Shown: positions 16,247 to 25,131 of the stretch, piece by piece
Numbering within the stretch: the first letter of the stretch is position 1
How the letters are laid out: the number at the start of each line of letters is the position of its first letter
From: Planctomycetota bacterium
GTDB taxonomy: Bacteria; Planctomycetota; UBA1135; GCA-002686595
Reading direction: 5' to 3'
DNA: 64,000 nt
NCBI GenBank assembly: GCA_021413885.1
Contig: JAIOPM010000057.1
Location: 186,001 to 250,000 of the forward strand
The notes under the pieces: generated by a model
Database searches by the model: none
Seen by the model: the letters and a program-made list of their open reading frames with translations, nothing else
What the model was told of the DNA's origin: nothing
Made by a program: the position numbers and the translations under genes

Positions 16247-17487
16247 CCAGCCACGTCTTCGAGTACACGCGCGGCGGCAACAACGAGCCGGTTCCCGACA
16301 GCGACGATCCGGTGCACGGCAAACCGATGCTCGTCAACATGGGGCCGCAACACCCGGCGACCCACGGCGTGCTGCGTCTGGTCGTCGAGCTCGACGGCGA
16401 GACGATGCACTCGATCGATCCGGACGTCGGCTATTTGCACCGCGGCAAGGAGAAGACGTGCGAGAGCCTCGGCTGGCACAAGTTCTTCCCGCACACCGAT
16501 CGCCTCGACTACGTGCAGCCGTTGATGAACAACTGCGGCTACGCGCTCGCGTGCGAGAAGCTCGCCGGCATCACGGTGCCGCAGCGCGGTCAAGACGTGC
16601 GCGTGCTCCTGATGGAGCTCTCGCGCGTGATGGCGCACCTGATCTACATCGGGACGACGTCGATCGACCTCGGCGCGGTGACGATCTTCTTCTACGCGTT
16701 CCGCATGCGCGAGGAGATCTACACGATCCTCGACGCGTACAGCGGCCACCGCATGAACAACACGTACGTGCGCATCGGCGGCGTGTACGCGGACGTCGAC
16801 GACACGGTCGAAGCGTTGATCGAGAAGTTCCTCGCCGAGACGCCGGCGCGCATCGACGAGATCGAGAAGCTCCTGAGCGCCAACCGCATCTGGTACGACC
16901 GCAACCGCGGCGTCGGCGTGTTGTCGGTCGCGGACTGCAAGCGTTGGTCGCTCTCCGGCCCGAACATGCGCGGCTCCGGCCTCGCTTTCGACTTGCGCAA
17001 GGCGCAGCCGTACTCGGGCTACGAGACGTACGACTTCGACATCCCGGTCGGCACCGTCGGCGACGCGTACGATCGCTACCTCGTGCGCATGGAAGAGATG
17101 CGCCAGTCGATCCGCATCTGCCGCCAAGCGATCGAACGCCTGAAGAAGACCAAGGGCGAAGACGTGTTGGTCGAGGACCGGCGCTACGTGCTGCCGCCGA
17201 AGGGCGCGGTGATGAGCTCGATGGAAGAGCTGATCGCGCAGTTCAAGATCGTCTCCGACCTGCGCTTGCCGAAGGGCGAGGCGTACCACGCGGTCGAATC
17301 GTCGAAGGGCGAGCTCGGCTTCTATCTGGTCAGCGACGGAACGTCGCGCCCGGTGCGCTGCCACATCCGCGCGCCCGGCTTGATGAACGTGCAGGCGATT
17401 CCGGTGCTCGCGAAGGGCCGCTTGCTGTCGGACATGGTCGCGATCATCGGCGGCCTGGACTTCGTCATGGGTGAGGTGGATCGCTGA
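16243..17487 (+). CDS. nuoD: NADH-quinone oxidoreductase subunit D
   Basis: A 414-residue subunit that forms the quinone-binding pocket with NuoB. Seen: NMGPQHPATHGVLRLVVELD near residue 30, GYLHRGKEKTCESLGWHKFF, DRLDYVQPLMNN, and RGSGLAFDLRKAQPYSGYE. The C-terminus retains the family end RPVRCHIRAPGLMNVQAIP and AIIGGLDFVMGEVDR with the terminal DR. The N-terminal 30 residues ([20 protein letters not shown]) are variable. The start overlaps the nuoC stop and the stop overlaps the nuoE start (TGATG). Confidence 0.97.
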   Translation: MTSHVFEYTRGGNNEPVPDSDDPVHGKPMLVNMGPQHPATHGVLRLVVELDGETMHSIDPDVGYLHRGKEKTCESLGWHKFFPHTDRLDYVQPLMNNCGYALACEKLAGITVPQRGQDVRVLLMELSRVMAHLIYIGTTSIDLGAVTIFFYAFRMREEIYTILDAYSGHRMNNTYVRIGGVYADVDDTVEALIEKFLAETPARIDEIEKLLSANRIWYDRNRGVGVLSVADCKRWSLSGPNMRGSGLAFDLRKAQPYSGYETYDFDIPVGTVGDAYDRYLVRMEEMRQSIRICRQAIERLKKTKGEDVLVEDRRYVLPPKGAVMSSMEELIAQFKIVSDLRLPKGEAYHAVESSKGELGFYLVSDGTSRPVRCHIRAPGLMNVQAIPVLAKGRLLSDMVAIIGGLDFVMGEVDR

Positions 17488-17957
17488 TGGCTCTGCCCGC
17501 GAAACTGAAGGCCGAGTTCGACGAACTCGCGACGCACTACCCCGAGAAACGCGCGGCGCTGATTCCGGCGCTGCACCGAGTCCAAGAAGAACTCGGCGGC
17601 TGGATCTCGCCCGACACGCTCGAAGACCTCGCGACCTACTTCGGTCTCGAACCGGTCGAGGTGTACGGCGTCGCGAGCTTCTACCCGATGTTCCGCCTGA
17701 CTCCGCCGGGCAAGCACGTCGTCAGCGTCTGCCACAACATCTCTTGCGAGCTGCGCGGCGCGACGGAAATCCTTGAACACGTCTGCAAGGTCACCGGCGC
17801 GAAGCCGTACGGCACGTCGGCCGACGGCAAGTTCACGGTGTGGCCCGTCGAGTGCCAAGGCGCGTGCGCGAACGCGCCGATGATCGACCTCGACGGCGTC
17901 TACCACGAAGACCTCACGCGCGAGAAGGTCACGCAGATTCTCGGAGGCGTGAAGTGA
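17487..17957 (+). CDS. nuoE: NADH-quinone oxidoreductase subunit E
   Basis: A 156-residue subunit of the NADH-oxidising module, holding the [2Fe-2S] cluster N1a. The four ligands are seen as CHNISC (C-x4-C) and CQGAC (C-x3-C) at about residues 81-86 and 122-126. Upstream lies the helical thioredoxin-like region EELGGWISPDTLEDLATYFG. The length matches bacterial NuoE. The start overlaps the nuoD stop by one base and the stop overlaps the GTG of nuoF. Confidence 0.96.
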   Translation: MALPAKLKAEFDELATHYPEKRAALIPALHRVQEELGGWISPDTLEDLATYFGLEPVEVYGVASFYPMFRLTPPGKHVVSVCHNISCELRGATEILEHVCKVTGAKPYGTSADGKFTVWPVECQGACANAPMIDLDGVYHEDLTREKVTQILGGVK

Positions 17958-19267
17958 AGACGTTCGAGCGCTACCTGCTGAACCGCACGACCCTCGCCAA
18001 CTCGCACACGCTCGCCGTCTACAAGGCGAACGGCGGCTACGCGGGACTCGAGAAGGTCCTGAAGAAGCCGATGACGCCGGCGGAAGTCATCGCCGAGATG
18101 AAGGCCTCGAACCTGCGCGGCCGCGGCGGCGCGGGCTTCCCGTGCGGGATGAAGTGGAGCTTCATGCCGGATCCGACGAAGGATCCGCGCCCGCGCTACC
18201 TCGCGGTCAACGCCGACGAATCGGAACCGGGCACGTGCAAGGATCGCGTGCTGATGGAGAAGGATCCGCACGGCCTGATCGAGGGTTGCTTGATCGCGGC
18301 GTACGCGATCCGCGCGCAAGCCGTCTACATCTACGTGCGCGGCGAGTACCGCGAGTCGTACGACCGTCTGCTCGCCGCGATCGACGAAGCTCGTAAAGCC
18401 GGTTTGATCGGCAAGCGCGTGATGGACACCGACTTCGCGTGCGAGATCTGGATGCACAAGGGCGCCGGCGCCTACATCTGCGGTGAAGAGACCGGCTTGA
18501 TGGAGTCGCTCGAGGGCAAGCGCGGTCACCCGCGGCCCAAGCCTCCGTTCCCCGCCGGTTTCGGACTCTGGGGTCAGCCGACGACGGTCAACAACGTCGA
18601 GACGATCTTCAACGTGCCGTTCATCGTGCAAAAGGGCGGCGCTTGGTTCGCGTCGATCGGCACGGCGAACTCGAAGGGCAACTTCCTGGTCGGCATCTCC
18701 GGTCACGTGAACAAGCCCGGCGTGTACGAGCTCCCGTTCGGAGTCACCGCGCGCGAGATCGTCGACGAAGTCGCCGGCGGCATCTGGAAAGGCCGCAAGT
18801 GCAAGGCGTGGTTCCCTGGCGGCTCGTCGTGCGCGCTGCTGCTCGGCGCGGACCTCGACGTCGTGCTCGATCACGATTCGTTGAAGGCGAAGGGCAGTTC
18901 GCTCGGCACCGCGGCGATGGTGATGATGGACGACGCCACGTCGATGGCGCGCGTGATGGAGATCATCGCGCGCTTCTACGATCACGAGAGCTGCGGTCAA
19001 TGCTCGCAGTGCCGCGAGGGCACGCAGTGGCTCGCGCAGATCTTCCATCGCATCGCGACCGGCCACGGAGTTCCGGAGGACGTCGCGACGCTCGAGTCGC
19101 TCGCGAAGGGCATGGCGCCCGGCAAGACGATCTGCGCGCTCTCGGACGCGGCGGCGATCCCGACGTTGTCCGCCGTGCGGCTCTTCCGCGCCGAGCTCGA
19201 AGAATGCATCACGAAGCACAAGGACCCGCTCGCGCCGTCGCGCGTCGAGTACGCGGGAGCGCACTAG
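17954..19267 (+). CDS. nuoF: NADH-quinone oxidoreductase subunit F
   Basis: A 437-residue subunit that binds NADH and FMN and carries cluster N3. Seen: the FMN/NADH glycine-rich loop GRGGAGFPCGMKWSFM (about residues 54-69), NADESEPGTCKDR, GAGAYICGEETGLMESLEG, and the N3 ligands CGQCSQCREGT followed by a fourth cysteine in GKTICALSDAAA. The GTG start has GGAGG 6 bases upstream and overlaps the nuoE stop. It lies next to nuoE and nuoG, the usual NADH-module order. Confidence 0.97.
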   Translation: MKTFERYLLNRTTLANSHTLAVYKANGGYAGLEKVLKKPMTPAEVIAEMKASNLRGRGGAGFPCGMKWSFMPDPTKDPRPRYLAVNADESEPGTCKDRVLMEKDPHGLIEGCLIAAYAIRAQAVYIYVRGEYRESYDRLLAAIDEARKAGLIGKRVMDTDFACEIWMHKGAGAYICGEETGLMESLEGKRGHPRPKPPFPAGFGLWGQPTTVNNVETIFNVPFIVQKGGAWFASIGTANSKGNFLVGISGHVNKPGVYELPFGVTAREIVDEVAGGIWKGRKCKAWFPGGSSCALLLGADLDVVLDHDSLKAKGSSLGTAAMVMMDDATSMARVMEIIARFYDHESCGQCSQCREGTQWLAQIFHRIATGHGVPEDVATLESLAKGMAPGKTICALSDAAAIPTLSAVRLFRAELEECITKHKDPLAPSRVEYAGAH

Positions 19268-19280
19268 GAGCGACATCAAG

Positions 19281-20726
19281 GTGACCAAGATCACAGTCAA
19301 CGGTCGCGCGATCGACGCGGACCCGAAGAAGCCGCTGATCGCCGCGTGCCACGAGCACGACGTCGACGTGCCGATGTACTGCTACCACCCGGGCCTGACG
19401 CCGGTCGGCAGCTGCCGCATCTGCCAAGTCGAGGTCAAGCAAGGCGACGGTCCCGCGCGCGTCGTCGTCGCGTGCCGCACGCCGGTCGCCGAAGGCATGG
19501 TGGTGAACACCGACGCGCCGAAGGCTCACGATGCGCGCCGCGAGTGCCTCGAGTTCCTGCTGAAGAACCACCCGCTCGACTGCCCGATCTGCGACAAGGC
19601 CGGCGAGTGCGATCTCCAGGACTACTCGTTCGACGAAGGTCAGACCAAGGGCCGCACGCACGAGCCGCGCCGCAAACTCGAGAAGCGCAAGTCGCTCGGC
19701 GACGTGATCGTGCTCGACGAAGAGCGTTGCATCCTCTGCTCGCGCTGCGTGCGCTTCTTCGAGGACGTCACCAAGAAGCCGCAGCTGACGGTCGCCGACC
19801 TCGGCTCGCGCTCGACGATCGCGACGTTCCAGGATCGGCCGCTCGCGGGCAACTACCAGGGCAACATCGCCGACATCTGTCCGGTCGGCGCGCTGACCTT
19901 GAAGGCCTTCCGCTTCAAGGCGCGCGTGTGGAACCTGTCGAAGCACTTGTCGACGTGCGGCGAGTGCTCGCGCGGTTGCTCGATCACCGCGGAAGTGTTG
20001 CGCGGCGGCGAGCTCAAGCGCTTCCGCCCGCGCTTCAATCCCAAGGTCAACCAGTGGTGGATGTGCGACACGGGACGCTTCTCGTTCGCGCACGCCAACG
20101 CGACCGGTCGGCTCGTCGGCGCCGTGCGCACGAGCGAAGGCCTGCGCGCATGCGATCGCGAGACTGCGCTCGGCGCCGCGGCGAACGCGCTGCGCGGCAA
20201 GGCGTCGGTCACCGTCGTCGTGTCGCCGTTCGCGACCAACGAAGAAGCCGCGGCCGCGAAGACGCTCGCCGCGCGGCTCGGCGCGAAGACATGCTTCGTC
20301 TCGCCCGCGCCGAACAGTTTGAAGGACGACTTCCTGCACACCGGCGATCCGTGCCCGAACCGGCGCGGACTCGTCGAGCTCGGGCTCCAAGGCCTCGCGG
20401 CCGCGGACGTCGCGAGCGCGCTCGCTTCGGCCGGCGCGGCGGTGTTGATCGGAGAGCGCGTCGCCGAATTGATCGGCGCGGAGCGCTTGGCCGCGCTCAC
20501 CGGTCCGCGCGTCGTGCTCTTCGACACGCGAGCGATCGAAGCTCCGACGCTCGACTCCGCGATCGGCGTCCCGCTCTCGATCGAGAAGGACGGGCACTGG
20601 ACCAACGTCGACGGTCACGTCGGACGTCTGACGATCGCGCGCGCGGCGCCGAACGGCGTGCGTGCGTTGGTCGAGACCCTCGCGCGTCTCGCCGAGCTCG
20701 TCTCGCCCGCCGGAGCCAAGGCATGA
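19281..20726 (+). CDS. nuoG: NADH-quinone oxidoreductase subunit G, short form
   Basis: A 481-residue electron-transfer subunit. Seen in order: a ferredoxin-like [2Fe-2S] domain (CHEHDVDVPMYC, then GSCRICQVEVK and a later VACRTP), the His-Cys3 cluster motif (NHPLDCPICDKAGECDLQ), the first-type [4Fe-4S] ligands CILCSRC with DICPVGALT, and CGECSRGC plus WWMCDTGRF, which fits the extra cluster N7 pattern (CxxCxxxC and a fourth cysteine 28 residues on). Only about 230 residues follow, so most of the molybdopterin-like domain of larger NuoG proteins (700-900 residues) is missing. The start is GTG with GGAG 10 bases upstream. Confidence 0.95.
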   Translation: MTKITVNGRAIDADPKKPLIAACHEHDVDVPMYCYHPGLTPVGSCRICQVEVKQGDGPARVVVACRTPVAEGMVVNTDAPKAHDARRECLEFLLKNHPLDCPICDKAGECDLQDYSFDEGQTKGRTHEPRRKLEKRKSLGDVIVLDEERCILCSRCVRFFEDVTKKPQLTVADLGSRSTIATFQDRPLAGNYQGNIADICPVGALTLKAFRFKARVWNLSKHLSTCGECSRGCSITAEVLRGGELKRFRPRFNPKVNQWWMCDTGRFSFAHANATGRLVGAVRTSEGLRACDRETALGAAANALRGKASVTVVVSPFATNEEAAAAKTLAARLGAKTCFVSPAPNSLKDDFLHTGDPCPNRRGLVELGLQGLAAADVASALASAGAAVLIGERVAELIGAERLAALTGPRVVLFDTRAIEAPTLDSAIGVPLSIEKDGHWTNVDGHVGRLTIARAAPNGVRALVETLARLAELVSPAGAKA

Positions 20727-21790
20727 GCCCGCAGGTCCTCGAGATCGTCGTGTGGGTCATCAAGGTCCACGTGATCTTCGTCGCCATGACGGCCGTCGCG
20801 GCGTTGACGACGCTCGCCGAGCGCAAGGTCTCCGCGTGGATGCAATACCGCCACGGACCGAACCGCGTCGGACCGCAAGGGATCCTGCAGCCGCTCGCCG
20901 ACGGCGTGAAGTTCATCTTCAAGGAGTCGTTGGTCCCCGACGGCGCGAACAAGTGGATGTTCCGCATCGCGCCGGCGCTCGCCGCGATGCCGGCGATGTT
21001 GACGGTCGCGGTCATCCCGTTCGGACCGGACGTGACGCTCTTCGGCGTGACGACGCCGTTCTCGATCACCGACCTCGACGTCGGCGTGATGTACATCCTC
21101 GCGATCGGCGGCCTGTCGGTGTACGGCGTGATCGTCGGCGGTTGGGCGTCGAACTCGAAGTACTCGCTGCTCGGCAGCCTGCGCGCGTCGGCGCAGATGG
21201 TCTCGTACGAGCTCTCGCTGATCCTCGCAATCCTCGCGGTCGTCGCGGTGTCGGGCACGCTCGACCTGCGCGAAGTCGTGATGCAGCAGAAGACGCTCGG
21301 CCAATGGAACATCTTCTATCAGCCGGTCGCGTTCGTTCTGTTCCTCATCGCAGCGTTCGCCGAGACCAACCGGCACCCGTTCGACTTCGCGGAGTGCGAG
21401 CCCGAGCTCGTCAGCGGTTTCCACACCGAGTACAGCGCGATGCGTTTCGCCCTGTTCGCCCTCGGTGAGTACTGCGCGATGATCGTGATGAGCTCGCTCG
21501 CCGTGACGCTCTGGTTCGGCGGCTTCTCGGTGCCGTTCATGCCGGAAGCGCACTGGGCGATCGGCATCGCCGCGTTCTGCGCGAAGGTCACGTTCTTCCT
21601 GTTCCTGTTCCTGTGGGTGCGCTGGACGTTGCCGCGCTTCCGCTTCGACCAACTGATGAACCTCGGTTGGAAGGTGATGTTGCCGATCGCGCTGGTGAAC
21701 CTGTTCCTCACCGGCGCCGTGATCTCGTACGCGCCGCAGCTGAAGGCGCTCTGGCCGCAGGTTGCTGCGGTCTGGAACGGAGGCCGCTGA
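20723..21790 (+). CDS. nuoH: NADH-quinone oxidoreductase subunit H
   Basis: A 355-residue membrane subunit at the junction with the peripheral arm, forming part of the quinone channel. Seen: AERKVSAWMQYRHGPNRVGP near residue 30, the quinone-site loop AETNRHPFDFAECEPELVSG, and FHTEYSAMRFALFALGEY. Eight or so transmembrane helices are predicted by eye. The length is typical. The ATG overlaps the nuoG stop (ATGA), and nuoI begins 2 bases after its stop. Confidence 0.97.
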   Translation: MSPQVLEIVVWVIKVHVIFVAMTAVAALTTLAERKVSAWMQYRHGPNRVGPQGILQPLADGVKFIFKESLVPDGANKWMFRIAPALAAMPAMLTVAVIPFGPDVTLFGVTTPFSITDLDVGVMYILAIGGLSVYGVIVGGWASNSKYSLLGSLRASAQMVSYELSLILAILAVVAVSGTLDLREVVMQQKTLGQWNIFYQPVAFVLFLIAAFAETNRHPFDFAECEPELVSGFHTEYSAMRFALFALGEYCAMIVMSSLAVTLWFGGFSVPFMPEAHWAIGIAAFCAKVTFFLFLFLWVRWTLPRFRFDQLMNLGWKVMLPIALVNLFLTGAVISYAPQLKALWPQVAAVWNGGR

Positions 21791-21792
21791 AC

Positions 21793-22314
21793 ATGGTCAT
21801 CGTCCGTCGCAAGGAACTGTCGCTGCTCGAGCGGATGTATCTCCCGGAGATCGTCCGCGGGCTCTCGATCACGTTCCGCAAGATCTTCGAGAAGAAGATC
21901 ACGCGCCAATATCCGGAAGAGCCGCTGCCGAAGAACGAGGTCACGCGCGGACAACCGCGGCTCGTCGTCAAGGACGACGGCAACATCGCTTGCGTTTCGT
22001 GCGGTCTCTGCGAGATCGCTTGTCCGGCCTACGCGATCACGATCGACGGCGGCTCGACCGACCGCGCGATCGAGCGCGAGCCCAAGCGCTTCGACATCGA
22101 CATGCTGCGCTGCATCCTCTGCGGCTTCTGCGAAGAGGCCTGCCCGAAGGATGCGATCTTCATGAGCGACGAGCTGGAGCTCGCCGACTACACGCGCGCT
22201 CAGCTCGTCTACGACATGGACAAGCTCAAGCGTCCCAAGTCCGCGCTGCAGAAGCGCATCGACTACGTCTACAGGCTGAACAACCGGTGGCGGAAATCCT
22301 CTTCTACGTCCTGA
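21793..22314 (+). CDS. nuoI: NADH-quinone oxidoreductase subunit I
   Basis: A 173-residue ferredoxin-type subunit with two [4Fe-4S] clusters (N6a and N6b). Both full ligand sets are visible: CVSCGLCEIACP and CILCGFCEEACP at about residues 72-83 and 111-122. The N-terminal segment ERMYLPEIVRGLSITFRKIF is the amphipathic helix that holds it to the membrane arm. GGAGG lies 9-10 bases before the ATG. Its last 28 bases overlap the start of nuoJ. Confidence 0.97.
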   Translation: MVIVRRKELSLLERMYLPEIVRGLSITFRKIFEKKITRQYPEEPLPKNEVTRGQPRLVVKDDGNIACVSCGLCEIACPAYAITIDGGSTDRAIEREPKRFDIDMLRCILCGFCEEACPKDAIFMSDELELADYTRAQLVYDMDKLKRPKSALQKRIDYVYRLNNRWRKSSSTS

Positions 22315-22826
22315 GCGCGATCGCGCTCGCATCGGCGGCGGGGGTCGTCCTCGCCAAGAGTCCGATGATGAGCGTGCTCTCGCTCTTGGGCAGCTTCTTC
22401 TGTCTCGCCGTCATCTATTTGTTGGCGGGATTCCAATTCCTCGCCGCCGCGCAGATCCTCGTCTACGCCGGCGCGATCCTCGTGCTGTTCCTGTTCGTGA
22501 TCATGTTGCTCAACCTGGGCGACATGGGCGCGGTCGCGGAGCGCTCGAACGCGCTCCTCGAAGGCACGGCGGCGAAGCTCGGCGCGGTGCTCGCGCTGGG
22601 CATCGGCATCGTCGGCTTGGTCGCGGCGAGCCGCGCTGCCTTCCGGCCGGTCGAAGTCGAACCGGGCAAGGGCCTCGACGACTTGAACGCGCTCGCGCTG
22701 CAGCTCTTCGGCCGCTACTCGCTGCCGTTCGAAGCCGCGTCGATCCTGCTGCTCTCGACGATGGTCGCGGTGATCGCGCTCGCCAAGCGCCAACGCAAGA
22801 CGGACCGCGGCGGAGGCAAGGCATGA
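22287..22826 (+). CDS. nuoJ: NADH-quinone oxidoreductase subunit J
   Basis: A 179-residue membrane subunit. Five transmembrane helices are visible, including the family signature helix LAAAQILVYAGAILVLFLFV that follows FCLAVIYLLAGFQF. The end FGRYSLPFEAASILLLSTMV matches the conserved last helix. No ATG fits; GTG at 22287 gives MAEILFYVLSAIALASAAG and overlaps nuoI by 28 bases. The stop overlaps the nuoK start (ATGA). Confidence 0.94.
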   Translation: MAEILFYVLSAIALASAAGVVLAKSPMMSVLSLLGSFFCLAVIYLLAGFQFLAAAQILVYAGAILVLFLFVIMLLNLGDMGAVAERSNALLEGTAAKLGAVLALGIGIVGLVAASRAAFRPVEVEPGKGLDDLNALALQLFGRYSLPFEAASILLLSTMVAVIALAKRQRKTDRGGGKA

Positions 22827-23143
22827 ACGTCCCGAGCGAACACCTGCTCGTCCTCGCCGCCGGACTCTTCGCGATCGGCGTGCTCGGCTTCTTGATCCGC
22901 CGCAACGTGATCATCGTGCTGATGTGCATCGAGCTGATGCTCAACGCCGCGAACCTGACGTTCCTCGCCGCCAGCCGTCAGCACTCGACGGCCCAGGTCG
23001 TCAACCTCGACGGCGCGGTGTTTTCGATCTTCGTGATCCTGGTCGCGGCCTGCGAGGCGGCGGTCGGACTCGCGTTGATCATCGCGCTCTTCCGTCTCAA
23101 GCAGACGGTGGAGTCCGACGCGCTCTCCGAGATGAAGGGCTGA
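22823..23143 (+). CDS. nuoK: NADH-quinone oxidoreductase subunit K
   Basis: A 106-residue membrane subunit with three transmembrane helices. Two buried glutamates used in proton transfer are seen in IVLMCIELMLNAANLTF and FVILVAACEAAVGLALI. The length is typical of NuoK. GGAGG lies 6 bases before the ATG, and the start overlaps the nuoJ stop. nuoL follows after 4 bases. Confidence 0.97.
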   Translation: MNVPSEHLLVLAAGLFAIGVLGFLIRRNVIIVLMCIELMLNAANLTFLAASRQHSTAQVVNLDGAVFSIFVILVAACEAAVGLALIIALFRLKQTVESDALSEMKG

Positions 23144-23147
23144 CCCG

Positions 23148-25127
23148 ATGAGCGGCACCTGGCTCCTCTGGTTCATCCCGTTGCTCCCGCTCTTCGGCGC
23201 GGCGGCGTGCGGACTGATTCACTTCGCGACGCTCGCGGCGCGCAAGAAGGATCCGAGCGCGAGCGGCCCGTCCGCTCTCGCGCCGCTCGTCGCGTGCGGA
23301 GCGATGCTCGGCGCGCTCGGTCTTTCGATCGCGGCGTTCAAGCAACTCGCCGGTCTCGAGGTCGAGCACCGCGTCATCGAGAGCGCGGTCTGGCCGTGGA
23401 TCCACGTCGGTTCGCTGCACCTCGACATCTCGATGGTGGTCGATCCGCTGTCGGCGGTGATGTTGCTCGTCGTCACCGGCATCGGATTCCTGATCCACGT
23501 CTACTCGGCCGGCTACATGAAGGGCGATCCGGGCTACGCGAAGTTCTTCGCGTACCTGAACCTGTTCGTCTTCTCGATGCTGATGCTCGTGCTCAGCTCC
23601 TCGCTGATCGGGCTCTTCGTCGGTTGGGAAGGCGTCGGCCTCTGCTCGTACCTGTTGATCGGCTTCTGGTACGAGAAGGGCTGGCCGGCCGAAGCGGGAC
23701 AGAAGGCGTTCATCTTCAACCGCGTCGGCGACGCGAGCTTCCTGATCGGGTCCTTCATCCTGATCAAGCTCTTCGGCACGCTCGACCTCTCCGACGTCAA
23801 CGCGGCGGTCGCGGGAGTCGCCGCCGATCCGAGCAAGGCTTGGTGGCTGACGGTCGCGGCCTTGTGCCTGTTCGGCGGCTGCACCGGCAAGTCGGCGCAG
23901 ATCCCGCTCTTCACTTGGTTGCCCGACGCGATGGCGGGTCCGACGCCGGTGTCGGCGCTGATCCACGCGGCGACGATGGTGACCGCGGGCGTGTACCTCG
24001 TCGTGCGCTTGAACCCGGTGTTCGCGTTCGATCCGATGGTATTGACCGTCATCGGCACGATCGGCGCGTTCACCGCGTTGATCGGCGGCACGAGCGCGAT
24101 CTTCCAGCGCGACATCAAGAAGGTGCTCGCGTACTCGACGGTCTCGCAGCTCGGCTACATGTTCCTCGGCCTCGGCTCGGGCGCGTTCGCGGCGGCGATC
24201 TTCCACCTCGTCACGCACGCCTTCTTCAAAGGCCTTCTGTTCCTCGGCGCGGGCTCCGTGATCCACGGCATGCACGACGAACAGGACATGCACAAGATGG
24301 GCGGCCTGCGGCGCCACATGCCGAAGACGTTCGTCACGTTCCTCGCGGGCGCGGCGGCGTTGTCGGGATTGCCGCTGCTCTCGGGCTACTTCTCGAAGGA
24401 CGAGATCCTCGCGCACACGTTCGCGCACGGCGGCTTCTACTACGTGCTCTGGGGCATCGGCCTCTTCACCGCCGCGGTGACCGCGTTCTACACGTGGCGC
24501 ATGGTCGCGCTGACCTTCTTCGGGAAGGAGCGCTTCGATCACCACCACGTGCACCCGCACGAATCGCCGGTCGTGATGTGGGCGCCGCTCGCGGTGCTCG
24601 CGGTGTTGTCGGTGTTCGGCGGATTGCTCGGGCTCCCGCCCGTCTTCCACGTCGTGCACCAACTCGAGCACTGGCTCGCACCCGTCACCGAGCCCGGTCG
24701 CGCGCTGCTCGAAGCGCATGGCGGCGTGCACGAGCTCTCGCACGCGGTCGAATGGGCTCTGCTCGGCCTCGGCGCGGTGATCGCGCTCGTGTTCGCGCAC
24801 CTCGGCTTCCGCCGGTACGTCAAGGGCACCGAGAGCGACGACAACGTGCAGCGCACGCAACCCGCGCTCGCCGACTTCCTCGTCGGCGCGTGGAAGATCG
24901 ACGCGCAGTACTACGCGAAGATCGTCTATCCCTCGAAGCTCGTCGCGTTCGTCACCGCCGTCATCGTCGATCAATTCGCGATCGACGGCTTGGTCAACGG
25001 CGCCGGCGGACTCGCGACGGCGACCGGCGATCGGCTGAAGCTGATGGTCGACGGCAGCCTGAAGACCTACGCCCTGTGGATCGGCGCGGGCGCGGTCCTG
25101 CTCGCCCTGCTTTGGATGTTCGTCTAG
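23148..25127 (+). CDS. nuoL: NADH-quinone oxidoreductase subunit L
   Basis: A 659-residue antiporter-like proton-pumping subunit. Seen: VDPLSAVMLLVVTGIGF, LFVGWEGVGLCSYLLIGFWY with the conserved glutamate, QIPLFTWLPDAMAGPTPVSA with the broken-helix region, VLAYSTVSQLGYMFLGLG, and HAFFKGLLFLGAGSVIHGMH. After about residue 470 a histidine-rich loop (DHHHVHPHESPV) and the long lateral helix region follow, ending in the final membrane helix. The length is usual for NuoL. It lies 4 bases after nuoK and 4 before nuoM. Confidence 0.97.
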   Translation: MSGTWLLWFIPLLPLFGAAACGLIHFATLAARKKDPSASGPSALAPLVACGAMLGALGLSIAAFKQLAGLEVEHRVIESAVWPWIHVGSLHLDISMVVDPLSAVMLLVVTGIGFLIHVYSAGYMKGDPGYAKFFAYLNLFVFSMLMLVLSSSLIGLFVGWEGVGLCSYLLIGFWYEKGWPAEAGQKAFIFNRVGDASFLIGSFILIKLFGTLDLSDVNAAVAGVAADPSKAWWLTVAALCLFGGCTGKSAQIPLFTWLPDAMAGPTPVSALIHAATMVTAGVYLVVRLNPVFAFDPMVLTVIGTIGAFTALIGGTSAIFQRDIKKVLAYSTVSQLGYMFLGLGSGAFAAAIFHLVTHAFFKGLLFLGAGSVIHGMHDEQDMHKMGGLRRHMPKTFVTFLAGAAALSGLPLLSGYFSKDEILAHTFAHGGFYYVLWGIGLFTAAVTAFYTWRMVALTFFGKERFDHHHVHPHESPVVMWAPLAVLAVLSVFGGLLGLPPVFHVVHQLEHWLAPVTEPGRALLEAHGGVHELSHAVEWALLGLGAVIALVFAHLGFRRYVKGTESDDNVQRTQPALADFLVGAWKIDAQYYAKIVYPSKLVAFVTAVIVDQFAIDGLVNGAGGLATATGDRLKLMVDGSLKTYALWIGAGAVLLALLWMFV

Positions 25128-25131
25128 TCCC

